Below are positions 44,982 to 54,521 of a stretch of 64,000 nucleotides of DNA, one piece after another. Position 1 is the stretch's first letter; the number at the start of each line of letters is the position of its first letter. Source of the DNA: Paenibacillus endophyticus (GTDB taxonomy: Bacteria; Bacillota; Bacilli; Paenibacillales; Paenibacillaceae); assembly GCF_014192395.1 (NCBI RefSeq), contig NZ_JACHXW010000001.1, positions 124,001-188,000 on the forward strand, in the 5' to 3' direction. The position numbers and the translations under genes were made by a program. Below the pieces are notes generated by a model, which made no database searches, was not told the origin of the DNA, and was given only the letters and a program-made list of their open reading frames with translations.

Positions 44982-45707
44982 TTAGGCCAACATCCTTCCA
45001 GCCTCGCGATCGAGCAGAACAATGACGCGGGCATGAGTTTGGAGCAAGGAAGCAGGAACACTGGTCGTAATCGGCCCCGTTAAAGCTTCCTTTACAATTT
45101 GTGCTTTGTCAGCGCCGCGAACGACCAACAATAGCGTATTTGCTTTGAGAATAGAGCCTACGCCCATCGTGATCGCATATTCAGGAACTTCATCCATGGA
45201 AGCGAAGAAGCGGGCATTGGCTTCGCGGGTTTCTGCTTTCAGCTTGACAGCATGCGTGCCCCCCGATAAGTGAACGTCTGGTTCGTTGAAGCCGATATGG
45301 CCGTTGTGCCCAAGGCCAAGCAGTTGAATATCGACAGGCTGAGCCTCAAGCATCGCATCATAACGTGCAGATTCCTCATGCATGTCAGCGGCCATGCCGT
45401 TAGGCAGGTGAGCATTTTGGGCAGGCATATCGATATGGGAGAATAAATGCTTGTTCATGTAATGCGCGTAGCTTTGTTCATTCTCAGGCGCTATGCCGAC
45501 ATATTCGTCCAGATTGAAGGAGGTTGCGTCCTTGAAGCTGACTTTATCGTTTTTGTGGGACTCTACTATTTTGTCATAAATGCCGATAGGTGTCGATCCG
45601 GTTGCGAGTCCAAGCACGGCGTTAGGTTTTTCGTTAACGAGATTTATAAAAAGCTGAGCTGCATAAGTGTCTAATTCCTCTTGCGTTTGAAAAACGATCA
45701 TTTCCAT
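44982..45707 (-). CDS. nagB: Glucosamine-6-phosphate deaminase
   Basis: 241 residues. LGLATGSTPIGIYDKI, FNLDEYVGI (catalytic aspartate), LLGLGHNGHIGFNEPD (active-site histidine and glutamate region). Converts glucosamine-6-P to fructose-6-P and ammonia. GAGGAGGC precedes ATG 45707; an internal ATG two codons later is possible. Length matches the short Bacillus NagB, which lacks the E. coli allosteric tail. Confidence 0.94.
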   Translation of the reverse strand: MEMIVFQTQEELDTYAAQLFINLVNEKPNAVLGLATGSTPIGIYDKIVESHKNDKVSFKDATSFNLDEYVGIAPENEQSYAHYMNKHLFSHIDMPAQNAHLPNGMAADMHEESARYDAMLEAQPVDIQLLGLGHNGHIGFNEPDVHLSGGTHAVKLKAETREANARFFASMDEVPEYAITMGVGSILKANTLLLVVRGADKAQIVKEALTGPITTSVPASLLQTHARVIVLLDREAGRMLA

Positions 45708-45739
45708 GTGAATGCCTCCTCGGTGATTTCATTATCTTT

Positions 45740-45813
45740 ATTTTATAGGAAAATTGACGAATTAACAATATAAAATGATTGTAAACTTCATATTAATGAT
45801 TGTAAAAATCATT
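45740..45813 (-). promoter_or_regulatory. nagBA promoter with upstream repeat element
   Basis: Minus-strand sigma-A promoter: TTGTTA (45768-45763), 17-bp spacer, TAAAAT (45745-45740). Just upstream, AATGATTGTAAA is repeated at 45774-45785 and 45795-45806, 21 bp apart (two helical turns), and the second copy forms an AATGATT-N5-AATCATT inverted repeat (45795-45813). A likely regulator-binding site; the regulator is unknown. Confidence 0.5.
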
Positions 45814-46025
45814 TGTGAATAAAGGAAGCATTTGCTGATCATCTCAAATCGCTTAAGCCGACAATAAGCCCAGCTGTCAACATACTATGCTGTGATGTCT
45901 ATTAAACGGCTGCTCTTGAGGGAGCGAGCAGCCTATTCGAGATGGTGAACGCTCCATATGTGTCAAAGTCATGGAGCTGGGAGCGAGAAACAGAAAATTA
46001 TGCTATGCTAGTACGAGATCGTCTA

Positions 46026-46218
46026 GCTGGAAGGTTCTAAATACGGCATTTCCTCAAACGGTGCCAAGCAAGCCTTTTTCCGTTCGGGCAACCGCGCTGC
46101 CGATATTAAGCGGCTTTGGTTGACAGGCGGCACAACGCATTCGGGAGGCGGGACGCCAATTGTGGCGCTTTGCGGCCGGCTTGTCGCCGAGGAGCTAATG
46201 AAACAGTACAAGATATAA
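46026..46218 (+). pseudogene. C-terminal remnant of a phytoene desaturase-like (CrtN/CrtI) FAD oxidoreductase
   Basis: An uninterrupted frame of 63 codons after a TAG at 46024, ending at TAA 46216-46218. It reads YGISSNGAKQAFFR, NRAADIKRLWLTGG, then TTHSGGGTPIVALCGR. This matches the last about 60 residues of carotenoid desaturases, whose C-terminal flavin-binding motif is GG(T/S)THPGGGxP and which end in SGxxAAE. Stops occur immediately upstream and no other part of the gene is visible between here and nagB, so it is a 3' fragment left by deletion. It lies 72 bp before fni, an isoprenoid gene. Confidence 0.7.
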
Positions 46219-46290
46219 AATGATAGAGAAGCGAAATGTGAGCGGCATTGCCATAGAAAAGCTGCCCGTTTGCGCTTGGGAGGTACGAGC

Positions 46291-47349
46291 ATGTCAGTTG
46301 ATCAGCAAGCAGCAACCGCGAAGCGAAAAGGAGAGCATATACGAATATGCCTGCAGGAGCAGGTAAACAGCGTAGGCATCGAGACGGGGCTGGAGCGGTA
46401 CCGTTTTAAGCACAATGCGCTGCCGGAGCTTTCCTTCAGCGAGATTAGTTTGGGAACCGAGTGGTTTGGAAAGAGGCTGGGCGCGCCGCTTCTCGTAAGT
46501 TCCATGACTGGAGGCACTGACGAGGCCGGGGCGATCAATCGCCGCTTGGCGGTCGTTGCAGAGGAGCGGGGCTGGGCAATCGGACTCGGCTCGATGCGGG
46601 CAGCCATTGAAAACGAAGAGCTGGCCAGCTCCTTCTCGATTCGTCGCGACGCGCCGTCCGTGCCGGTCATCGCGAATATTGGCGCGGTACAATTCAACTA
46701 TGGATTCGGTGTAGAATCATGCCGCAGAGCGGTAGATATAGCGGAGGCTGACGCGCTCGTCCTTCATCTCAACAGCATGCAGGAAGTATTTCAGCCCGAG
46801 GGAGATACCGATTTCCGCAGTCTGCTGCCCGCTATTGAACAGGTGTGCAAAACGCTGCATGTACCGGTAGGGGTGAAAGAGGTTGGCTGGGGCATTGACG
46901 CGGATACAGCTGAAGCGCTTGCCAATGTAGGCGTTTCCTTTATCGATGCTGCCGGAGCGGGGGGCACCTCATGGAGTCAGGTCGAGAAATTCCGCTCCAG
47001 CGACGAGCTGCGGAGACAGGCAGCGGAGTCATTTGCTGATTGGGGCATTCCGACAGCTGAGAGTGTAATAGAAATCCGCGATCGGCTGCCAAGCGCTATC
47101 ATTATTGCCAGCGGCGGCCTGCGCAGCGGGGTTGACGCAGCCAAAGCCATCGCACTTGGCGCCGATCTTGCGGGATACGGACGCGTCCTGCTTCCTCAAG
47201 CGGCCAACGACAGCAGCATCCTATCGCTGGAGCAGCTTCGCCAGCAGTTCGAGCGGATTGAGTTCGAGCTGCGAACAGCGATGTTCGGCATTGGAGCAGG
47301 AACAATTAACGAGCTGAAGCAAACAAAAAGGCTGCTCCTTAAATATTAA
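46291..47349 (+). CDS. fni: Isopentenyl-diphosphate delta-isomerase, type 2 (FMN-dependent)
   Basis: 352 residues from ATG 46291 (GGGAGGTACGAG upstream). TIM-barrel FMN enzyme: RKGEHIRICL start, LLVSSMTGGT, IGLGSMRAAIENEE, HLNSMQEVFQPEGDTDF (the Gln-Glu catalytic region), GVKEVGWG, DAAGAGGTSWSQVE and SGGLRSG for FMN phosphate. Interconverts IPP and DMAPP. Sits downstream of the desaturase remnant, so an ancestral carotenoid cluster is possible. A bidirectional terminator follows. Confidence 0.94.
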   Translation: MSVDQQAATAKRKGEHIRICLQEQVNSVGIETGLERYRFKHNALPELSFSEISLGTEWFGKRLGAPLLVSSMTGGTDEAGAINRRLAVVAEERGWAIGLGSMRAAIENEELASSFSIRRDAPSVPVIANIGAVQFNYGFGVESCRRAVDIAEADALVLHLNSMQEVFQPEGDTDFRSLLPAIEQVCKTLHVPVGVKEVGWGIDADTAEALANVGVSFIDAAGAGGTSWSQVEKFRSSDELRRQAAESFADWGIPTAESVIEIRDRLPSAIIIASGGLRSGVDAAKAIALGADLAGYGRVLLPQAANDSSILSLEQLRQQFERIEFELRTAMFGIGAGTINELKQTKRLLLKY

Positions 47350-47357
47350 GCAGCTTC

Positions 47358-47403
47358 TAAACAAATTGCCGCATGGGAAACTCCCAAGCGGCAATTTGTT
47401 TAT
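47358..47403. terminator. Bidirectional terminator between fni and the ger operon
   Basis: TAAACAAATTGCCGC (47358-47372) pairs perfectly with GCGGCAATTTGTTTA (47388-47402). Its right arm includes the stop codon of the GerC-type gene. Confidence 0.8.
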
Positions 47404-48491
47404 TTAATAAGCCCTGTACCCTCAATCCGAATATCGGCATTTACTTTAAACGCAATATTCGGATAGATGGATTTCCATTCTTTCCAGACATCCTTTCCCG
47501 GATGGTTTGCTCGGTAGCGCAGCCCAAAGCCGATGGGGTCCACGTTCGCTTTTTGGATTTTTTTAAGCAGGGCAATACAGGATTTGGCATATTCCTGATT
47601 AAGACTGATCTCAATCGGTCGCCACTGCTCGTCGTAAAGCCCCTTGGGCGCTTCCTCAAACACAACCCTCATCTTAATATTCATCGTTATGGTGTCCTCG
47701 CCATTTTGTTTCCCGATGCGGAAGTTGGAATGGATTGCAGTTATGGCGACGACGAGGTCCATGCCCTCAAACATGCCATGCATCGAAGATTTGGTGAAAT
47801 CATTGGCAAGCTGGTTGAAAAGCTGGGATTCGGTTGACGATAATACCAGCTTTACCCGTTTTTTGTTGAGAAGCGCGGTTCGGTTGATAATGAAGCTTTC
47901 CTTGTTATCTTTATAGATAACAGGCATTAAAGGGTCAAGCCCTTTCTCGGAGGCACGCCTTGAGAAATCGGATACAGACTCTACATAGGTGTAGGAGGAT
48001 TCTGTTCCGTCTGCGCCAAAGCTGAGAAATAAAGTGTTGCCTGGATATCGCTCTGACAAAGGCTGCACCTGCAGCAAAGACTCCGCGTCAGGCTTGCCGA
48101 TTGCAATGTCGGCGACGCTTTGGATATCCCTTCTTCTGGACATCCACTGCAGTAAGTTCTGATAGTCTGTTCGTGCAAGCTTCTCACCGATGAGAAACAC
48201 TTTGCAATGCCCGAAATCAAGCTCCTTGTCGACATAGGCTTTCAGCATACGCACGCCTTCCGCAATGCTTTGGGAATCAATTGATTCAATTTGTGTTTTG
48301 GAAGCGCCAGGTTCGATTTTAGGAGAGGGTACGGCAAGCTGCAGAGTGAGCCGATAAGGCTTCTTCTCATTGTCAGACTGGTCTATTCCGAGCGCAACGA
48401 CAAAGAAGCGCTTGTCGATATCCTTAAAGCCGCAGCCTCCGAGCAGGCAGACCGCAAACAACGCCAGAAAGATTCGGATGTATAGTCTCAC
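47400..48491 (-). CDS. Spore germination lipoprotein, Ger(x)C family
   Basis: 363 residues. Signal peptide with lipobox LLGGC (lipidated Cys20). GerAC/GerKC family features: KDIDKRFFVVALGIDQ near the start, VRMLKAYVDKELDFGHCKVFLIGE, and the C-terminal GLRYRANHP segment. The C subunit of a nutrient germinant receptor in the spore inner membrane. Its start overlaps the B-subunit stop by four bases. Confidence 0.9.
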   Translation of the reverse strand: MRLYIRIFLALFAVCLLGGCGFKDIDKRFFVVALGIDQSDNEKKPYRLTLQLAVPSPKIEPGASKTQIESIDSQSIAEGVRMLKAYVDKELDFGHCKVFLIGEKLARTDYQNLLQWMSRRRDIQSVADIAIGKPDAESLLQVQPLSERYPGNTLFLSFGADGTESSYTYVESVSDFSRRASEKGLDPLMPVIYKDNKESFIINRTALLNKKRVKLVLSSTESQLFNQLANDFTKSSMHGMFEGMDLVVAITAIHSNFRIGKQNGEDTITMNIKMRVVFEEAPKGLYDEQWRPIEISLNQEYAKSCIALLKKIQKANVDPIGFGLRYRANHPGKDVWKEWKSIYPNIAFKVNADIRIEGTGLIK

Positions 48492-49588
48492 GCGGCTTTT
48501 GCCCCTTTCCTGCTTAATACGAATACCCAGATCACGATGAAGATTTCAACGAATAATCGTACGATAAGCCAATAGGATGTGATCATCATATTGATTTTTT
48601 CGTTTGTCATGACGAGATAGAGCACGCTAAGCAGGGCAAAGATACCGACAATCACATAATTGGATAAAGGTGTTTTGGGACTGTCGATTTCAGGCTTGTA
48701 GCTTGGGATGCAGCTTTTGACGAACTCCATCGCTTGATGCCAGCCTGACATTGTATAAACGAGAGTCAAATTCAAATAGACGAGCAGGAATAGAAACAAC
48801 ACGCGTTCGATAAAACCATATTGCATCAGCAGCGAGTCTGCTGTAAGGCTCCAGACGTATATGTATTGCGCTACGCCCTCGGTACCGTGAAAGCCGATAG
48901 GAACAAAGAAGGTAATCAGCAGGATCATGGCACCGAAGAGTGGATAGACAAATCGGAATTTAAAGCGGAAATTAGGCGGGAGCAGCCGATTGAACAGCGA
49001 TAAATTAATGTAACCCGTAAAAATAAACGATGCTGCCGCAATGCAGGATAAGGTAGGCATCGCGGTTACGTAATTGGCAACAATACGGATGGCATCCCAG
49101 CTGAGCTGCGTGCTGCGCACAGCTTTGAACAATACAAACAGGATGATTGGCGCATTGATGATCAGCCCAATCTCAACGACAAACATGACCGACAACGTCG
49201 ACCTGGTAGCCGCATAGCCGCAGGCAAGGACTAGCATAATCAGAATGACGATCGTATTGGCATCGGGATTAAAGAAGCGGTTGATTAACACCGCATAGGC
49301 TACGACTACGACTGTCGTCGCAAACCACCACATGATCGCGAGAAAAAACATCATGATAGAGACAAGCCATTTTGGACTATACAGCTTTAAAATTTCAGGC
49401 AGCCCCTTGCCAGGGAACCGAGCCATTGCGCTAGTATACAGGTAAACCAGAATCGTACCGATTAGAATGCCGATGACAATAGATGATACGGCACCTGTAT
49501 AACGGTATTGAATTAATATGTGGGGGACGTAAAGCATCAAATTGATAAAGCTGACAAGCATAAAATTATAAAAAACATAGCGGTTCAT
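48488..49588 (-). CDS. Spore germination permease, GerB family
   Basis: 366 residues with about ten hydrophobic helices, the amino acid-polyamine-type fold of GerB subunits. FPGKGLPEILKLYSPKW and the helix ending in WWFATTVVVVAYAVLI are typical. Likely the germinant-binding subunit; the nutrient recognised is not readable. Overlaps the A gene by four bases. Confidence 0.88.
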   Translation of the reverse strand: MNRYVFYNFMLVSFINLMLYVPHILIQYRYTGAVSSIVIGILIGTILVYLYTSAMARFPGKGLPEILKLYSPKWLVSIMMFFLAIMWWFATTVVVVAYAVLINRFFNPDANTIVILIMLVLACGYAATRSTLSVMFVVEIGLIINAPIILFVLFKAVRSTQLSWDAIRIVANYVTAMPTLSCIAAASFIFTGYINLSLFNRLLPPNFRFKFRFVYPLFGAMILLITFFVPIGFHGTEGVAQYIYVWSLTADSLLMQYGFIERVLFLFLLVYLNLTLVYTMSGWHQAMEFVKSCIPSYKPEIDSPKTPLSNYVIVGIFALLSVLYLVMTNEKINMMITSYWLIVRLFVEIFIVIWVFVLSRKGAKAA

Positions 49589-50916
49589 TTAATTTTCACC
49601 TGCCCGACATCACCTTCCAGAGGTCTTAATTTCCCGAAGATGCGCATATATGGTTTTCCGAAGCTTCTCAGATTGCAGAGATAGGCTATGTAAACGAACA
49701 AGCCAACCGCGACGCCAGAAATCCCGAAAAATATGGAAATGCCGATTAATGGATATTTCAAGAAGCGTATGGCAAAGGAAAGCGAATTGACGGGAATGAC
49801 AAAGTTAGAGATTGCCACAACGGATGTCACAATGATCATAATGCTGCTTACCAAACCCGCCTGCTGGGCTGCTTGACCGAGAATAAGCCCTCCAACGGTC
49901 GTAGCTGTAGAGCCTATATAGCGCGGCAAGCGAATGCTCGCTTCAATTAGCGTTTCGATCATAAAAAGCATAATAAACACTTCAATAAACGAAGGGTAAG
50001 GGACCGCGGAGCGGCTTCCCGCAATCGAAAAAGCGAGCTGGACGCGAAACAGCTCCGGGTTGTAGGATACAACCGAGATATAGAGCGCTGGTAATGTAAT
50101 CGTCAATACGATAGAAGTATACCTAAGGAAGATGAGAAATCGGGTCATCCAGTAGGCGTCGTAATCATCCTCCATCGCATGCATGAAATCGAAAAAGGTA
50201 GCAGGTAAAATAATCGCAAACATATTTCCTTTGAGCAATATAATGATTTTTCCTTTGGAAAGGGCTTTGGTAATTCGGTCGGGACGCTCCGTAATAAGGA
50301 TGGTCGGGAACAAATGCTTGCGTTTCCCGACAAGCAGTTTTTCCAATTCTCCTGCTGCATGCAGCATTTCTACGTTGATCGTCATGAGCTTCGTGCGAAC
50401 GCTATCGAGTACTGTAGGGTCAACGCGTCTTTGATCATATAAAGCCAATACCGGCGTTTTGGATAAAGAACCGATGGTATGCTCCTCTACGGACAAATCT
50501 GCTGAAGGGTACATGCTGCGGATGAGGTTCAGCGAGATGTTCAAGTCTTCGCTTAGCGCAAGCTGCGGGCCCTGTATAGCGCTTTCTACTTGTGTTTGCG
50601 GATTCTCGATGCTGATAATACGGGAAGCTTCAAAGGAATAGATAATGCCATCGGCTTCTATGAGTACATTTCCTCTTAGCATAAGATCCTGCCATTTCGC
50701 GACATCGTCGACCTTGCGATAATCAGGATTCGTTTTCAGTTGGCTTTCAAACGGGTAGAAATCCTTGGTGAAAGGGACGATAATGAAATCATTGATTTTA
50801 TTTTCCTCGCAAAGCGGCGCGATATATGCGATTTCAATCGTCATTTCGCTGTTGTGCAGAACCTCGAGCTTGATGTCTACGGCTTCCGCGAACAATAATC
50901 GGATACGTTCGTTCAT
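49585..50916 (-). CDS. Spore germination protein, GerA family
   Basis: 443 residues from ATG 50916 (GAAAGGGGGTCC upstream); the frame opens at 50994. Soluble N-terminal half with PVLALYDQRRVDP and FPTILITERPDRI, then GKIIILLKGNMFAIILPATFFDF and four or five membrane helices (SFIEVFIMLFMIETLIEA; ATTVGGLILGQAA). GerAA/GerKA-type subunit. First gene of a minus-strand A-B-C receptor operon; a sigma-G promoter would be expected but I do not see a convincing one. Bacillus GerA subunits are about 480 residues, so this one is slightly short. Confidence 0.9.
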   Translation of the reverse strand: MNERIRLLFAEAVDIKLEVLHNSEMTIEIAYIAPLCEENKINDFIIVPFTKDFYPFESQLKTNPDYRKVDDVAKWQDLMLRGNVLIEADGIIYSFEASRIISIENPQTQVESAIQGPQLALSEDLNISLNLIRSMYPSADLSVEEHTIGSLSKTPVLALYDQRRVDPTVLDSVRTKLMTINVEMLHAAGELEKLLVGKRKHLFPTILITERPDRITKALSKGKIIILLKGNMFAIILPATFFDFMHAMEDDYDAYWMTRFLIFLRYTSIVLTITLPALYISVVSYNPELFRVQLAFSIAGSRSAVPYPSFIEVFIMLFMIETLIEASIRLPRYIGSTATTVGGLILGQAAQQAGLVSSIMIIVTSVVAISNFVIPVNSLSFAIRFLKYPLIGISIFFGISGVAVGLFVYIAYLCNLRSFGKPYMRIFGKLRPLEGDVGQVKIK

Positions 50917-51101
50917 AGGTAGGACCCCCTTTCTATACATGCTGCTTGAGAAATGACTACTGGATAAGCTTCCATAGTTTGCACATAAAACCATAAAATA
51001 TGCCTAGCATAATCCGTTTTGCGACTATGCACGAATTCAAGTACAATGAAGCAATCATATCGTTTGGGTTTGAAAGGTTCATAATGAAGGAGAGCTACAT
51101 A

Positions 51102-51848
51102 ATGAAACCATGGTACGAACAGAGCTTCGGCTCCGATTATATGCTTGTCTACAAACATAGGGATTGGGAAAACGCAAATGAAGAAGCCCGTAAAATGATC
51201 GCATGGCTGAAACTCCCGAAGAATGCGCAAATGCTTGATATTGGCTGCGGCATGGGACGGCATGCACTGGCGTTAGCGGGTTTTGGTTATTCGGTAACGG
51301 GTATTGATCTATCTCAGACCTTGCTTGATGAAGCAAGGAAGCATGATGAGAAAGAGCTGGTTAATTGGAGGCAGGGCGATATGCGGGAGCTGCCCTTCGA
51401 GCCAGGCAGCTTTGATTGCACCGTCAATTTATTTACGTCCTTCGGTTATTTTTCGCTGGAGGAGGATAACGTGAACGTGCTGAGGCAAATCGCAAAGGTA
51501 CTACGCAAGAACGGTTCCTTTCTGATTGATTTTCTAAATCCGGCTTACGTGGAGAAGACGCTTATTCCGAGTTCGGATCGGACGGATGAGGAAGCGGGCA
51601 TCCATATTCAAGAGCTTCGCTCGATTACAGATGGTTGGGTTCAGAAGGAAATTACGGTCACGGAATTGGAGAATCCGGATAAAGCTAGGCAATACCTAGA
51701 ACGTGTCAGGCTGTTTCCTCTTGCTTGGTTCGAGCGTAATCTAGCCAATGCGGGACTTGTGTTGGAGCAATTATATGGCGACTACGACGGCTGCGAATAT
51801 GAAGCAATCGATTCCCCGCGAATGATCATGACCGGAAGGACGAAATGA
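51102..51848 (+). CDS. Class I SAM-dependent methyltransferase
   Basis: 248 residues from ATG 51102 (AAGGAGAGC upstream); the frame opens at 51000. Motif I MLDIGCGMGRHALALAGFG, then VTGIDLSQTLLDEAR, DMRELPFEPGSFDCTVNLFTSFGYF and a LIDFLNP strand, a standard Rossmann methyltransferase. The acceptor is unknown. The stop region overlaps the MBL gene start by four bases (ATGA), so the two are coupled. Confidence 0.85.
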   Translation: MKPWYEQSFGSDYMLVYKHRDWENANEEARKMIAWLKLPKNAQMLDIGCGMGRHALALAGFGYSVTGIDLSQTLLDEARKHDEKELVNWRQGDMRELPFEPGSFDCTVNLFTSFGYFSLEEDNVNVLRQIAKVLRKNGSFLIDFLNPAYVEKTLIPSSDRTDEEAGIHIQELRSITDGWVQKEITVTELENPDKARQYLERVRLFPLAWFERNLANAGLVLEQLYGDYDGCEYEAIDSPRMIMTGRTK

Positions 51849-52912
51849 TGATGAACGCGCATGGGAACCGAGTAAAGCAAACAACAAACGAAGCAGACAC
51901 TTCTTTTTATACGACAACCTGGCAGGATGGCTGGCAGCAGATTAAGGTGCCCGTTCCATTCTCTCTGAAATGGGTTAATAGCTACCTGATACCGGAGCAG
52001 GCCGGCTATACGATCATTGACCCAGGACTGCGAACGGACGAAGCGATAAACGTATGGACTGCGGTATTGCAACAAAATGGCCTGCAATGGGGCGACATTT
52101 CACGTGTCATCCTGACGCATCAGCATCCGGATCACTACGGGCTGGCTGGATACGTACAGGAGCGAAGCGGGGCGCCCGTATACATAACGAGGTCTGCACA
52201 TGATTATGCCATAAGGCTTTGGGGAGAGAAAAGCGGCTTTTCCCATCAATTGCAATCGCTCTATGAAGAGCATGGCATGCCTTTGCAGGAAAGAGAAGCG
52301 ATAGCCGATAACCTCGAAACGTTTGTAGCCATGGTGACGCCTCAGCCGCAGGTACATTATTTCGAAGCGGGAGAGCAGCTGCAGCTGGGCGGATTAAGCT
52401 GGCGGTTGATAGATGCGCCTGGGCATGCGAATGGCCAGCTGTGCTTCTATCAGCCAGAGCGGAAATGGATGATATGCGGCGACCAAGTCCTGCCTCATAT
52501 CACGCCTAACGTAAGCGTCGTTCCGTGGGAAGACAGCGATCCGTTAGCTGATTTTCTCCATAGCTTGCTTGTGCTCAAAGAATATGAGGTTGCGCTTGCT
52601 TATCCAGGACATCGTGACCCGTTTACCGATTTCCACGGACGAATCAACGAGCTGCTCCAGCATCATGCCAGCAGGCTGGACAAAATGGCAGCGATGCTCA
52701 GTAAAGAACCCCGCACTGCCTATGGCATGTGCGAGGCTCTGTTTGGGAAAAGGCTGAACGGCAACGCCCACCAATTGCGTTTCGCGATGTCGGAGACAAT
52801 TGCGCATTTGGTTCATTTGGAGAGAAAGGGCAGGGCCGCTTCTTCGGTTATCGAGGGCGCCCGTTTCTATTCTGCGGCGGTCGCTAGCGATCTCGAAATT
52901 CCTGAGGCGTGA
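51845..52912 (+). CDS. MBL-fold metallo-hydrolase
   Basis: 355 residues. The metal-binding motif is ILTHQHPDHYG (H-x-H-x-D-H), followed by DAPGHANGQLCFY and the GDQVLP and YPGHRDPF segments carrying the remaining ligands. A roughly 90-residue C-terminal helical domain (ELLQHHASRL onward) resembles the winged helix of the LACTB2/RNase Z-like group. Substrate unknown. Its 3' end overlaps the convergent regulator gene by 29 bp. Confidence 0.85.
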   Translation: MMMNAHGNRVKQTTNEADTSFYTTTWQDGWQQIKVPVPFSLKWVNSYLIPEQAGYTIIDPGLRTDEAINVWTAVLQQNGLQWGDISRVILTHQHPDHYGLAGYVQERSGAPVYITRSAHDYAIRLWGEKSGFSHQLQSLYEEHGMPLQEREAIADNLETFVAMVTPQPQVHYFEAGEQLQLGGLSWRLIDAPGHANGQLCFYQPERKWMICGDQVLPHITPNVSVVPWEDSDPLADFLHSLLVLKEYEVALAYPGHRDPFTDFHGRINELLQHHASRLDKMAAMLSKEPRTAYGMCEALFGKRLNGNAHQLRFAMSETIAHLVHLERKGRAASSVIEGARFYSAAVASDLEIPEA

Positions 52913-54497
52913 TGCCATATCGATCCTTGAATACTTTGATGAAATAGCTTGTTTTCAAATAGCCGACTTTCGCCGCGATCTCGTAAATTTTATCCGGTGC
53001 GGTACGAAGCATATGAGCGGCCGTTTCCATCTTCAAGCGCGAAATATATTCACTGATGCCCTCGCCAGTCTCCAGCTTGTAAATTTTGGACAAGTAGGAC
53101 GGGTTCAAGAAAACATGAGCAGCTATCGATTGAAGCGACGCATCCTCCAAATGACCGGACACGTATTCCTGTACCTTCTGTACCGTACTGGACCGGGAAT
53201 GCTGCACGCGGCTGCTCATATGGTTCCGATAAGCTGCGAGAATGCTTTCTGTCCAGGAACGAAGCTGCTTGATCGTGTGGAAATGGGGGCCGCTGAGCAG
53301 TTGATTGAACTCGGCTCCCATGATGTCAGCCATCCATAGCTTGTTTTTGTGAATCGAGAAGCTAAGCGAGCTTACGATCATGAAATACGTTTCCAGAATA
53401 TGCTCGTGCGATTCTCCCCATTTAAGCTCAAGCTCTTCGAAAACGAGCCTCAGCTTCTCTTCGATTGCATCCCATTGACCCGCTTCGAATAAATGAATGA
53501 AGAGCGGCGGATTGTAGAGGTGAGAGAGGGAATTGGCCTCTCCATGCTTCGCCTCCTCCGTAACGGTTAACAAAAATCCGCGTTCGCTTCCGATTCGCTG
53601 CCTGAAGTTAATCAACGAGAAATCATAGGTTTCGTGTATGCCATGCGGGAAAGCATCCTGTTTCGTTAGCACAAGAGAGACGGTCCCCTTCAAATACAGC
53701 TTGACGTAGTGCTGGAGCTGTGCCGCCTTTTGTTCCATGTGGTGCAGCAGCTGCGTTTGCTCCTGCTGCGCTTCGGCTTTGCTCATGATGACAAAGACAT
53801 AATAGCCATGGCCGTCCTTTGTATGCCATAGCTTGTACTCCTCGGAGAAGATTTCTTCGGCGATATTGCATACGGCATACTCCAGCAGGGCGTTGTCGCG
53901 CTCGGTTTGCTCGTAGAAATAATCCTCCATACGCAAAAGCATCAAGCCATATGGCTCATTCATGGTAAAGGAAAAATCGAGCATATCCAGCTTATCTGCC
54001 AGCTTCTCGCTGGTGAAGGCCTCGCCTTGCAGCAGAGACAGCAGCAGATGGCTTCTCAGAATCGGCAAGTTGTCCTTTAACGAATGCAGCGCGCTATGAT
54101 GCGAGCTGATCGCTTGCCAATGCTCCTCCAGCTGCACTGCAGCTTTCTTCACTGCCTGAAGCAGATCCTCATCCTCGGCGGGCTTGAGCAAGTAGTCCGT
54201 TGCCTGATGCTGCAGTGCTCTCTGCGCATATTCGAAGTCATTGTAGCCCGAGAGCAGGATGCATTTGACGTTGCTCCAAGAGGATCGTATTTGCGCAATT
54301 AGATCGAGCCCGGACTGCCCGGGCATATGAATGTCCGTAATGACGATATCGATAGGCGTGGCGTTCATGATCTCAAGCGCCCCCGCTGCCGAATGTGCTT
54401 GATATACAGTTTCAACCCCTACGGATTCCCAAGGCAAGTTGCTTGCGAGGTCCTCTACCAGATCAGGCTGGTCATCTACAATTAACAGTTGATACAT
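52884..54497 (-). CDS. YesN-type response regulator, AraC output domain
   Basis: 537 residues. Receiver domain 1-120: IVDDQPD acidic pocket, phosphoacceptor D55 in VITDIHMPG, KPAEDEDLL lysine. A long central linker (about 120-430) and a C-terminal AraC HTH (about 435-537; AHVFLNPSYLSKIYKLETGEGISEYI, then VGYLKTSYFIKVFKDRYGITPQEFR). Pairs with the sensor kinase gene that starts 24 bp upstream on the same strand. Such YesMN pairs usually control adjacent Lpl-type carbohydrate importers, here transcribed divergently. Confidence 0.92.
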   Translation of the reverse strand: MYQLLIVDDQPDLVEDLASNLPWESVGVETVYQAHSAAGALEIMNATPIDIVITDIHMPGQSGLDLIAQIRSSWSNVKCILLSGYNDFEYAQRALQHQATDYLLKPAEDEDLLQAVKKAAVQLEEHWQAISSHHSALHSLKDNLPILRSHLLLSLLQGEAFTSEKLADKLDMLDFSFTMNEPYGLMLLRMEDYFYEQTERDNALLEYAVCNIAEEIFSEEYKLWHTKDGHGYYVFVIMSKAEAQQEQTQLLHHMEQKAAQLQHYVKLYLKGTVSLVLTKQDAFPHGIHETYDFSLINFRQRIGSERGFLLTVTEEAKHGEANSLSHLYNPPLFIHLFEAGQWDAIEEKLRLVFEELELKWGESHEHILETYFMIVSSLSFSIHKNKLWMADIMGAEFNQLLSGPHFHTIKQLRSWTESILAAYRNHMSSRVQHSRSSTVQKVQEYVSGHLEDASLQSIAAHVFLNPSYLSKIYKLETGEGISEYISRLKMETAAHMLRTAPDKIYEIAAKVGYLKTSYFIKVFKDRYGITPQEFRDR

Positions 54498-54521
54498 CCT
54501 TCACAGCTCCTATTGATTCAT

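Noticed and set aside
46023..46292. Minus-strand 89-residue frame before fni
   Set aside because: The plus strand over these bases encodes a recognisable desaturase C-terminus, so the minus frame is a shadow.
50917..50999. Sigma-G promoter of the ger operon
   Set aside because: CATGTATA upstream of the A gene resembles a -10 but is out of register with CATnnTA and has no matching -35.
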